A program made the position numbers and the translations under genes. A stretch of 64,000 nt of DNA. Source: Amorphophallus konjac. Lineage: Eukaryota > Streptophyta > Magnoliopsida > Alismatales > Araceae. The notes below the pieces were generated by a model that worked only from the letters and a program-made list of their open reading frames with translations, made no database searches and was not told the origin of the DNA. The first letter of the stretch is position 1. Every line of letters starts with the position of its first letter. The stretch covers positions 79,299,247 to 79,363,246 of the forward strand of contig CM040128.1 in the NCBI GenBank assembly GCA_022559845.1, in the 5' to 3' direction. This document shows positions 53,050-62,869 of this stretch, piece after piece.

Positions 53050-55080
53050 CTTGAGTGATGAAGAATCAAAATTTTGGCAGCATTTCTCCGGTCCCAGAGT
53101 ATGTTGGGGGGATGTAACGGGTGCTCATCTACAGAAGTCTAAGACGGTCCCTTAATCGTCTAGGTGTGCATGAAGTGGCAACACCCGGGCCCATATCGAA
53201 TGTAATAGCCCTGAGAGCTAGCCTACTAGGAGGTTCAGATCATCCAAGGGGCTTCCCGATCACGTCTGCGTAAATCTTTCGACCCACAGTTGACACCGTT
53301 GCATACGCATGTAGGTTCAAAAGCAAACCGGCGTAGTCTCGGGCCATCGAGTCTAGGGTTAAGGAGCATTGTAGAAAGCTCATTCGGACATTGATCCGAT
53401 ACTAATTTATGCTGAAAAGTGCAGCAACGCCATGGGTAATCCCTTGTGCACATATTTGCCTCTGACCCGACGTGATTTAATGTTAAGAAAGGAGACAAAA
53501 CCCAGCAAGAGTAGGTCTGGCCCAAGGGGTTATCGGCCCCGCAGCGAGGTCAGGTCATGGCCATGGCGAGGCAAACCCATAGGCCCAAACCATGCTCACA
53601 ATATGCCTTATTTATATTCCCTTTATTCATGATTCAAGGTCACCGAATCGGTCTAAACGACCGCAAAGGGGTAATCTCGGGGGCTCCAGCCGGGACAGTA
53701 CAGCACAGAGCGAAGCCCAGTGATCGACAATAAGATGAACGATGGAAATAACCTGTTTTGGGCCGTAGCATCGCGCTCAGAATGAAATTAATGGAATTTA
53801 GCTCTTAATGGGCCCAAAATGAATAATTAAAAATTACTATTCATTAACGCTCACTTTTTCACCGATATCCGGTTATCCGGTAGCCTGGAGAACCCCTCCT
53901 CGTGGCAAGATGAAGGCGGCCGTTAACTCTAACCCTGGGATGAGCGGGATGGTGGTATGGGGTCAAACAGACACCCAGTGAAGTGATTAATGCATTTAGG
54001 TGAATAGTGATGAGAAGGCTTCACAATCAAAGAGGCTTATGTATCACTTGTGCCGGATCATGCCATCCCATAAGTGTCGGATCACTCGGCTTTCTTCTTC
54101 TTTTTGCATTTGTTTCCTCCTTGTCTCTCTCTTCTTTCATTTTTTTTGTTTCAATTTGGTTGTATTATTATTATTATTATTTATTATTTTGATTCTAATA
54201 CACATATTGTGGATGTTTTGATCTGATTATAATTTTTTGTTGTTTTGGTTTTATCATATTTTTTGTTGTTGTGATTCTAAAATCGGTACACCCCTCTCTC
54301 TCTCTCCTTTTGTTATTATTATCTTTTGTCATTTTTCTTTTATTCATTCTTCCTTTCTTTTCTCTCTCCTCTTTTTATGGAAAAGGCATGCATCCATCTT
54401 TTTGTTGATTTTTATTTTTATTATATTTTTTGGTTGTTCTGATTTTTCATATTTTTCTATTATTTATTATTTGTATATTGCCTTCTTTATCATTTTGATT
54501 TTATTATATTATTATTATATATTATTATATATTTTTTGTTGTATATTTCTTTTTATTACCTTTTTTATTTCTTCTTCTTCTTTTCTTTAATTTATTATTA
54601 TCATTTTATTATTTTATTATTTATTTCTTTTATTTATCAGTCCATGGTTTTTTGGTGAAATTCCGACAGCACCTCCCCTACACCCGGGACATTTTGGAGT
54701 TAAAAACATGGGTGCTTATCTACGGAGAGTCCGAGATAGTCCCTTAACTCACCGAATGCGCACAAAGCGGCAACATCCGCAGTCATCCACGGCACCGTAT
54801 CCCCGAGGGCTAGCCTACAAAAGGATCAGAATCGCCTGGATGTTTTAAATGGAGCTGAGAAGCATGAGACTGCGATCAAACCAAAATACATGGAATTCCA
54901 CTCTTATTAGGCCCAAAATGAATAGTTAAATGTCACTATTCATTAACACTCGCTTTTGCATCGATAACCAGTCATCCGGTAGCAAGGAGAGCCTCTCCCT
55001 GGGGCATGGCGAAGGGGATCACTAGGTTGAGCCCCAGGGTAGATAGGACCGGCGATGTAGGGGTGAATACTAATGAAATA
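53050..55080 (+). repeat. Two diverged copies of one block inside LTR G
   Basis: Block 1 (53050-53990) and block 2 (54640-55080) share GGGTGCTCATCTAC / GGGTGCTTATCTAC, GGTCCCTTAA / AGTCCCTTAAC, GAGAGCTAGCCTAC / GAGGGCTAGCCTAC and GGGCCCAAAATGAATAATTA / AGGCCCAAAATGAATAGTTA. They then share the CACTATTCATTAAC region. Block 2 is shorter by internal loss. Between them lies CT/TTA-rich low-complexity DNA. Confidence 0.75.
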
Positions 55081-55084
55081 GATT

Positions 55085-55345
55085 AAAGAAAATATTATCA
55101 GGGGGTGCCGTATTACCTTGTAGTATAGGAAAATGGGGAAACAGCAAGGGGGGTGCCATATCACTTCAAAAGGGGATGTCGAATCACTTTGTAAGAGGGA
55201 AAATGGGGCTACCCAATCACTTGTAAGAGGGATAATGGTTGCATTTATGGTGCCAGTTCACCTTGGTTTGGTTAGAAGAGAAGAAAAGGGGTACCGTATC
55301 ACTCATTAGAGGGAGGAAAAGGTTGCATTTATGGCATCGGTTAAC
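55085..55345 (+). repeat. Short repeats around GGGGTGCCGTATCAC in LTR G
   Basis: Five to six imperfect units of about 40-60 bp share GGGGTGCC(G/A)TATCAC and AGAGGGAAAATGG. Some include the extension GTTGCATTTATGGTGCC. Confidence 0.65.
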
Positions 55346-56126
55346 CTAATAAGAGCATGTTGGTTCATATGAACCAAAAATAGAGTACTATAATCCTCAA
55401 TGGAAACCACATCGTAGGGGGCCAACAAGGGAGAGGATCGTGTAAGCTATTAAGCCCAGACTCCTGACAACCCTTTCCTTCTCACAGATGGATTGCAGAG
55501 GGGAAGACCAGGGCCCTGCGCCCCACCATAGGCGACTTTTGAAATAAGTCCGGGGAACAGAAAAAAGAGTGACCCACGCGGTCCCAAGTGTCGTGACAGT
55601 TGGGAAAAAATTCGAGGGGTTCTATATCTCGGGGTCATGCTCACCATTCAGAGCAAACTCCAGACACAAATGCTTACAGAGAAACTCCATGATCGCCCGG
55701 ACATGCACGCTTGAAGCATCGTGTTGGATGTGATCATCATGCACAATCAGAGAAGGGGGGAGTCGTTCATTGCAACGGAAAGAATTGCACACAGAAGGCT
55801 ACATCAATCCATAAAACGAAGTCGGATTGCGAGGACTTTTATTACAAAAAAAGGTACAGAATGTAGCCCTTATCGGGCATAAAACTTGATTGAAACCCAC
55901 CTACGGGGAATTGCCTGAGCGCTCCTCCTTTTCCCTCTCCTTTCCTCTCTCCCTCTCTTCTCCTACTCCGGATGCCTTTTCACTCTCTCCCTCGATGAAC
56001 TTCGCTCTCCCATGCTTGCCTTCTCTCTTTTCTCTGCTGGCCTGCTACGGGGTGGATTTTCTAGGCTGCTGCTTCTCTCTTTTTTTTTAGATCCAAGGTT
56101 CCCCTGTCTCTCTTATAGAACAACCT

Positions 56127-56134
56127 CTTTTATA
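56127..56134 (-). promoter_or_regulatory. TATA box of LTR G
   Basis: CCCTTATAAAAGAGG on the minus strand lies about 460 bp into the LTR from its TGTTGACACC end. Confidence 0.55.
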
Positions 56135-56591
56135 AGGGTACAAACGGGTGAACCAGTGGTCGGGTGCGAGAATGGTGCGGCTTTAAGGGCCGTCGGAGGG
56201 GGGGCTCCAGTGCTGCCAATTGGGGAGCAAGGGGCTTCCGATTGAGGGCTTCGCAAGGGCTGTTGGATGGGCTTGCACGGGGCTACCAGATGAGGCTTGC
56301 ATGGGCTGCCTGATGGGCTTGCGCGGGGCTACCAGATGAGGGGACAAGACCTGCCGTTTCAGGGTCTCGAAGGGAGCTTTCAGATGGGGGTCTGCTGCTT
56401 CAAAGCTTTTAGACGGCTCCGGCCACCGGACTATGACGTTTTCAAGCCGTTGGGGATCAGGCGACTTGGTTCCGCCTGAGCGGGGCTTTGAAAAATATTT
56501 TTGTCACCATTTTGGGATATTTTCTTTTAATTCTGCCCTCGTTCGACTTGGCAAGGCTCATTGCTCTCGATGTCAAATTTTAGGTGTCAAC

Positions 56592-57060
56592 AAATGTCCC
56601 CCACCCACAGGTGGCGCAAATGAGGGATGAATGAGAGGGGCCTGCGAGTGCAGCCTCCCTCTCTCCTTGCTACATTTTCTTTTTCCTGCCAAAAATCTGA
56701 GCTAGCCAGACTTGAGCTTTCCCTTTTGCAGGCATATTTCCCTTTGATGAGATTTTCAAGGGCATATGGTGCCCTAGGCCATGTGCCTTTTTTTATCAGC
56801 CAATGTTTGGCAGAGGTATTCCTCGAGGTTCATGAAGTACAAATTCTGGGAAATGAAAGTAAGCTTTCTAGAGATATGCCACATAATTGTGTGGAAATGA
56901 CCCCCCTTTTTTTCTTGCAATGAATGGCCAGAGTGGGAGTACAGGAGAGTGCTCACCCCTTCAGCAAAGAGATGAGGGAATCGCTCCACCATACCGACCA
57001 TAGAGGCCGTAAGGCAACTCCAAAAGATAGTATGATAAGGGTAGAGCCGGAAAGAGAGCT
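56592..57060 (-). other. Internal edge of element G
   Basis: The polypurine tract (GTGGGTGGGGGACATT on the minus strand) occupies about 56592-56607. The rest has no convincing coding sequence and grades into the hairpin repeats. Confidence 0.5.
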
Positions 57061-58650
57061 CCAAAAAAGGGGGTTTATTCACTGGCGTGGGTATGAAGCC
57101 ACTTGAAATGGCTTATTCAATAACAGGGAAGATGATCTGTTTATTAACTGTAACAGAAAAATAGTGGGGTCATTGGTGAAGACAAGATGCTTAGCGCCAA
57201 TGCCAATCAAAGGGAAAAGAGTTTATTCGTTGGTCTAGATAGAATGTCTAGGTTGGAGGTAGTGTATCGATCAGCTTGGACGAGACGTCAGGTGCCGGAG
57301 CGGTTTGATCATCAACATAGCATCAATGCCAAAGCAAGGAACATGGTCTGTTCATTGGTAAAGACGAAAGGTCGAAAACAAAGATGGCGTATTCATCGGC
57401 TAACATAAAGTCGTATGCCAGAGTAGTTTGTTCATTGGCATGGCGTTAACGCCAAAGCAAGGAAAGTGGTTTATTTATTGGTAAATACGAAAGGCCTAAA
57501 TCAAAGGTAGTGTATTCATCGGCTCGGACACAAAGTCATACGCTGAAGTAGTTTGTTCATTGGCGTCGGGTTAACGCCAAAGTAAGGAAAGTGGTTTATT
57601 CATTGGTAAAGACAGAAGGTCTAAACTAAAGATATTGTAATCATCAGCTCGAACATAAAGTCGTATGCTGAAGTAGTTTGTTCATTGGCGAGGGGTTAAC
57701 GCCAATCCAAGAAAAGTGGTTTATTCATTGGTAAAGACGGAAGGTCTAAACCAAAAGTAGTGTATTCATCGGCTCGAACATAAAGTCGTATGCCGAAATA
57801 GTTTGTTCATTGACATGGGGTTAACGCCAAAGCAAAGGGGAATGATTTTTTCATTGGTAAAGATGAAAGGTCTAAACCAAAGATAGTGTATTCATCGACT
57901 TGAACATAAAGTCGTATGCTGAAGTAGTTTGTTCATTGGCGTGGGGTTAACACCAAAGCAAAGGGAAATGGTTTATTCATTGGTAAAGACGGAAGGTTTA
58001 AACTAAATATTGTATATTCATCGGCTTGGACACGAAGTCAGACACCGAAGTAGTTTGTTCATTGGCGTGGGGTTAACGCCAAAGCATGGAGATAAGTTTG
58101 TTCATCGGTATAAACGAAAGGTCTACACCAAAGGTAGTGTGTATTCATCAGCTCAGACACGAAGTCATACACCGAAGTTGTTTGTTCATTGGCGTGGGGT
58201 TAACGCCAAAGTAAGGGAAAATGATTTATTCATTGGTAAAGATAGAAGGTTTAAACCAAAGGTAGTGTGTATTCATCAGCTTGGACACGAAGTCATATGC
58301 CAAAGTAATTTGTTCATTGGCATGGGGTTAATGCTAAAGCAAAGGGGATTAATAGTTTGTTCATTGGCTTAGACGGAAGGTCTAGGCTGAGGGTGGTATA
58401 ATCATCGGCTTTAGATGAAGCGTCTTATGCCGAAATGATTTGATCATTGGCATGGGGCTAATGCCAAAGCAAGGGAATGGTTTGTTCATTGGCTTAAATG
58501 GAAGGTCTATGCCAAAGGTAGTATAATCATCAACTTTAGGCGAAGTGTCCTTTGCCGAAATAGTTTGATCATTGGAATGGGGTTAATGCCGAAGCAAGGG
58601 AAAGTGTTTGTTCATTGGCTCCGATAGAAGGTCAGTGCCAAAGATAATGT
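57060..58650 (+). repeat. Trimeric hairpin repeat, block 1 (about 12 units of 125-127 bp)
   Basis: Units recur at 57427, 57551, 57676, 57801, 57927, 58053, 58180 and on to 58560, with a diverged start before 57427. Each has three parts of about 40-43 bp with the shared plan TTCATYGGC...GCCRAAG: part a GTTTGTTCATTGGCGTGGGG + TTAACGCCAAAG; part b TTCATTGGTAAAGACGGAAG + GTCTAAACCAAAG; part c TTCATCGGCTCGGACACGAA + GTCGTATGCCGAAG. Every part can fold into its own stem. Short plus-strand frames here are translations of the repeat and not genes. Confidence 0.92.
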
Positions 58651-58689
58651 GAGAATGACCTCATTATTATATATATATATCTAGTCACC

Positions 58690-58970
58690 TTATCGGATCA
58701 AGTGTCCTTTCGGGTATTCACTGGATTTGACCCCCTCTTGCTTTTGCCTACATGCCCTTTCGGATTTTCATGTAGTGGGGTACCCGATTTTGCCCATGGT
58801 GCCCTTGCAGGTTTTCACCATGACTAGGTTTTGGCCCCTATTACCCTCGCTTGATAGAGAATCCAAACAAGTCTGATGGGACACCTTAATTTTAAGTCCC
58901 TTCTTATTCCTTTTTTTATTATTCACTCATGCATGCTAAAATAGGGTCGAGAGAGACCCATAATGAAAAG
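58690..58970 (+). repeat. Spacer 1 between hairpin blocks
   Basis: This segment contains ATGCCCTTTCGGATTTTCAT, GGGGTACCCGATTTTG, GACTAGGTTTTGGCCCCTAT and GGGACACCTTAATTTTAAG. It recurs in diverged form at 59855-60070, so block plus spacer is itself repeated. Confidence 0.8.
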
Positions 58971-58999
58971 AAAGATTTTTTTTTTTGTTCATTTCTTAG

Positions 59000-59850
59000 C
59001 TCACCGAAGGAGAATGAAGGTCAGTGCCACAGGTAATATTAATTGGCTCAGACGAGATGTCCAGTGCCGATACAACTTGGTCATTGGCATGGGGTTAACG
59101 CCAAAGCAAAGAAGTGGTTTATTCATTGGCATGGATAGAAGGTCTAGGCCAAAGGGGTAATGTATTTGTCGGCTTAGGCAGGATGTCTGATGCCGAAATA
59201 GTTTATTCATTGGCATGGGGTTAATGCCAAGGCAAGGAAAATGGTTTATGCATTGGCTTAGATGGAAGGTCTAGGCCGAGGGTGGCGTGTCCATCGGCTT
59301 AAACGAGATGTCTATTGCCGAAGTGGTTGGATCATTGGCATGGGGTTAATGTCAAAGCAAAGGAAAGTGGTTGATGCATTGACTTTAGATGGAAGATCTA
59401 GGCCAAAGGTAGTGTGTTCATCGGTTGGGATGAGATGTCCGATGTCGAAATAGTTTGATCATTGGCATTGGGTTTAATGCCAAAGCAAGAAAAGTGGTTT
59501 ATACATTAGCTTAGATAGAAGATCTAGGCCAAAGGCAGTGTGTTCATTGGCTGGGATGAGATGTCCGATGCCGAAATAGTTTGATCATTGGCATTGGGTT
59601 TAATGCAAAAGCAAAGAAAGTGATTTATGCATTGACTTAGATGGAAGGTCTAGGCCAAAGGTGGTGTGTTCATCGGCTGGGATGAGACATCTGATGCCGG
59701 GGTGGTTGGTTCATTGGCCTCGGGTTAATGCCAAAGCAAGGAGAATGATTTGTTCAATGGCTTATATGGAAGGTATGGGCTAGTGGTAGTGCATTCATCA
59801 GCCTAGATGAGATGTCTGATGCCGAAGTGACTGGTCCATTGGCATCGGGT
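59000..59850 (+). repeat. Trimeric hairpin repeat, block 2 (about 7 units)
   Basis: This has the same plan as block 1 but with shifted consensus. Part b now reads CATTGGCTTAGATGGAAGGT + CTAGGCCAAAGG, with both arms changed compared with block 1 (GGT/ACC to GGC/GCC). Part a is usually GGCATGGGGTTAATGCC and part c CATCGGCTGGGATGAGATGT + CCGATGCCGAA. Confidence 0.9.
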
Positions 59851-59854
59851 TTTC

Positions 59855-60070
59855 ACTAGAAAGGGTCCATGCGCCTTTTTAGATTTTCATATGGCACGGT
59901 ACCCAATTTTACTCGTACCACCCTTTCGGATTTTCGCCAGTACTAGGTTTTAAGCCCTTATTGTCCTTGATCGGTGGGGCATCTGTGCAAGTCCGACGGG
60001 GCACCTCAATTTTAAGCCCCCCTTTTTGTTGAAAATAGGGCTGAAAGAGGCCCGTAATGGAGAGAGAGAT
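59855..60070 (+). repeat. Spacer 2 between hairpin blocks
   Basis: This is the counterpart of 58690-58970: GATTTTCATATGGCACGGTA, CCAATTTTACTCGTACC, CAGTACTAGGTTTTAAGCCC and GGGCACCTCAATTTTAAGCC. Confidence 0.8.
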
Positions 60071-60074
60071 TCGC

Positions 60075-60326
60075 CGCATGACTTGCGAGAAAGGTTCGTT
60101 CATTTGCACAGGGAAAGTTGATGCCAAAGAAGGGTTTATGCAGTGGCTAAGGCGGAAGGCCGGTGTCAAAGTGGGTTCATTCATTGGCTCAGACAGGATG
60201 TCAGACACCAACAGAGATTTGTTTATTGGCATGACAAAAAGTTGGTGCTGAAAAGGGGGTTTGTTCATTGGCTTAGGCGGAAGGCTAGTGCCAACGTGGG
60301 TTTGTACATTAGTATAGAGACGAAAG

Positions 60327-60421
<95 letters not shown>

Positions 60422-60600
60422 TGGAGGTTGGTGTCACAATGGGCTTTCAGAGATATGAATCAAAGGAAGGTCTCATCAGCACCGACAGAGTGCCAGATGC
60501 CAGAGTTGTTTCTTTAGTGATGTAGACCAAATGGAAGCTTCATTGACTCAGACGGAAGGTCTACGCCAAAGGGATTCATCGGCATGAACTGGAGTAGAGG
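60075..60600 (+). repeat. Trimeric hairpin repeat, block 3 (degenerate)
   Basis: Units are irregular. Examples are CAGTGGCTAAGGCGGAAGGC + CGGTGTCAAAG and CATTGGCTTAGGCGGAAGGC + TAGTGCCAACG. A TA/GA microsatellite interrupts the block. It ends where the gag frame of element F begins, near 60600. Confidence 0.8.
60333..60419 (+). repeat. (TA)n(GA)n microsatellite
   Basis: About 24 TA units run directly into about 18 GA units. It starts inside a hairpin unit, at the TCTA of a part-b right arm, so it grew from the repeat itself. Confidence 0.95.
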
Positions 60601-61413
60601 ATTTTAGGGTGGTTAAAGAGGAGTTTTTAGTCAAATTCCAAGACAGGATTGAGCCGGAATATTCTCTTACGGGTCTGATGGTTGATAAAATGAAGCCGGA
60701 TGAAGACTTCACTACTTTTGCTGATAGGTGGTGCCAAATGGCCGAGCGTGTCCCGAGGCCCATTCTGGAGAAAGAAAAGGTAAAGCTGTTGATAACCAAT
60801 GCCACGCCTATTTATTGAAACATCTTGGCCCTGACTGATATTTCTAGCATGCACGAATTCTATAGCCAGGCCCGCTTTATTCAAACCCATTATAAAGATT
60901 CTCCTATCCATGCCTTGTTTGAAGCCCATAAGCCCAAATTCCCTAGAAAAACTCAAGGCTCGATCACGGAGGGGATCCAAACCAACGAGCAGGTCCAAGT
61001 CATTAGTTATGTACCCTCGCCCAACCATTCCACCAACCCATCAAAATCAACCGTTGCAATACAGCCAAGTTCCTCCACCTAACGACTACACACCTAGGCG
61101 CACGACTTCTAAACGAGCCCAATATCCTCCACTGTCGAAAACCTTCCCTGATGTGTTCTCCACCTTGGTGTCAATTGGTGCTCTTCAACTCCCTCTGGAG
61201 AAGCCCACATGGAACCCCGCTCTAGACCAAACCAAATATTGTGCATTCCATCGGCAGCCCAGACACACAATAGAGAGTTGCTACCAATTCTGGGATTTGG
61301 TCTACAATCTGCATGACGAACAAAGGATAGACTGGATCGAGATGCACAGGGTCATCACGGAAATTAAAGAAAAGGGGAGATTACAGCACGGTCAAAGACA
61401 ACAGTCGACGTAG
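60600..61413 (+). pseudogene. gag: Element F: Tat gag fragment (plus strand)
   Basis: The frame starts mid-protein: VVKEEFLVKFQDRIEPEYSL, MVDKMKPDEDFTTFADRW, ALTDISSMHEFYSQARFIQT, then in a second frame KYCAFHRQPRHTIESCYQFW and DLVYNLHDEQRIDWIEMHRV. It aligns with B gag from about 37830 to 36940. The N-terminal half is missing; the break coincides with the hairpin block. A TGA after NATPIY (60816) and a shift near 61060 break it. Confidence 0.85.
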
Positions 61414-62022
61414 TAACATCAAGCGCCACAGCAGCCAATCCTCTGCCTAACCACCCTCCTGCTCCAAACCCACCAGCACCAGCACCGGCTCAAATGAATG
61501 CTATTAGGCACCACTACCCGGCCCCTAACGGTAACTGGACCTATATGCTGATGAATCGTCCGCTCACCAATTGATGGTCCTTAACCATGACCGGCATCCA
61601 ACCAACTCTCCATCCCCCAAGCCGTCTACCACACCCGTCATCCCTCCTCCATGCATCAAGCCTTCCATCGTTCCCGTTACTCTTACATTGCCACCTTCCA
61701 AACCCTCAGTCCACCCAATGGAATCTCTTAGGTCGTCCCCCATCTCATCAACCCCTCTCGCTGAACCTATACCATCATCTGCTAAGGCTCTTGCCCTTGC
61801 TATCTCTACCTCCATCGCACCTCGACCGCTTACCAAGCCCTCTATCCTTCCTTCACCCAAGCCTACAAAACCTCTCGCCCTCAATCCCCCTAGCCAACCA
61901 AGCCTAGCTATCATCCCCGTCAACCCATCACCGGTGCCAAAACTAGCCTTCAGGAGCGGGCATGTGGCTAATGCGGACGGTCCGGTTATGGTCTTATCCA
62001 TTCGTAATTCCCAGTCCACATA
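61414..62022 (+). pseudogene. Element F: Pro/Ser-rich spacer
   Basis: It is low complexity, for example PSPKPSTTPVIPPPCIKPSI, and open from 61571 to 62020, ending VANADGPVMVLSIRNSQST. Position and composition match the Pro-rich spacer of B (36280-36831). Confidence 0.65.
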
Positions 62023-62026
62023 GAAG

Positions 62027-62869
62027 AAAGAAAAGCGAGGGAAGGCGGGCCCCCTGTTGGATGTGCATTGTGAGTTGTTGTCTCATATGGGTAGGATCTC
62101 GGCTCGTATATCAATTGTTGGCTTTCACCAGCACACTCTTGAGAAATTGCTTCATGAAATTATGGTGAACAAGCATGTGACATCCGATAGTAAGTCCCTG
62201 GTCGTGGCTAAGATTGGCAGGAGGTTGACTCTTGGGAGCAAGGGGCAAGTTGCGCGTTTAGATATACAAGAAAGGGGCACACCACCTAGGCATGTTGAAT
62301 ACAAGTCTACCCTCCACATGACACCGAAGCTCGCATTCAAAGCTCCAAAAGCCTCTCATTGTCGCAAGCAATGCAAACACCAAGATCCAGTAGCCGACTG
62401 GTATCGGTGCTTCAATGTGGAGAATTCTGTTATAACCCTCAGGTGGTTGTTTTGTGAAAAAGAAGATGATGAAGAGCTAGGTAAAGAAAGGAGCGCGACT
62501 AGAAACTTGGAAAGGCACAATTCTGTTCTCTACCTGTCATCTCCACCTTCCCGTTGGTTTTCCTCTTCTCAAACCATCGCCTTTGTACCACCCTCGCCCC
62601 CTCTTCTAATCCATTCATCACCACCCGTCACTTCACTTCTCGATCCTGACCACCAAACTCCCTCAAATAGCTCCTCTCCGTGTGTTAAACCTCCCGATCC
62701 TAGTTCAGCTACACCTCAGCTCTCTTCCTCCATGATCTTTGGGGTATCTCCCCATAAAAAGAAGTCAATCTTCAAGCTCAAATCCGTTCCCACAACCTTG
62801 CTTCCCTTAACCCAGCTCTTAGCCTTGGGTCCTCCTTGGTACGGGACGCCCACTCTTCCTTTTCATTAA
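62027..62869 (+). pseudogene. Element F: pre-protease segment joined to linker, protease deleted
   Basis: DVHCELLSHMGRISARISIV and EKLLHEIMVNKHVTSD match the segment just before the protease in B (YDLLKHLDKTPARISILELI, MVNEDIPAE). The D-T-G and LGRPYF parts are absent. The frame passes straight into DPVADWYRCFNVENSVITLR and WLF, the linker seen before RT in B, then a Pro-rich tail, ending at 62867. An in-frame deletion of the protease fits best. Confidence 0.75.

Larger units (their letters stand above)
52400..56591 (-). repeat. LTR G: long Ogre-like LTR (left edge unresolved)
   Basis: The right edge is clear. On the minus strand GTGGGTGGGGGACATT (polypurine tract) is followed by TGTTGACACCTAAAATTTGA, a typical LTR start. 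This makes it the 3' LTR of a minus-strand element whose internal part would lie to the right. TATAAAAG on the minus strand lies at 56127-56134. Inside are pyrimidine-rich and TTTATTATT tracts and two diverged copies of one block (53050-53990 and 54640-55080). At about 4.2 kb it matches the length of Ogre LTRs. The left edge is set only by the change of sequence character near 52400. Confidence 0.6.

Noticed and set aside
54000..54600. Phe/Ile-rich frames that look like membrane proteins
   Set aside because: They come from TTT/ATT-rich low-complexity DNA inside LTR G; several overlapping frames are open for the same reason.
57060..60600. Regular repeats that look superficially like a CRISPR array
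   Set aside because: The units follow one another without unique spacers, each 125-bp unit is three variants of one monomer, and the context is a plant retrotransposon.
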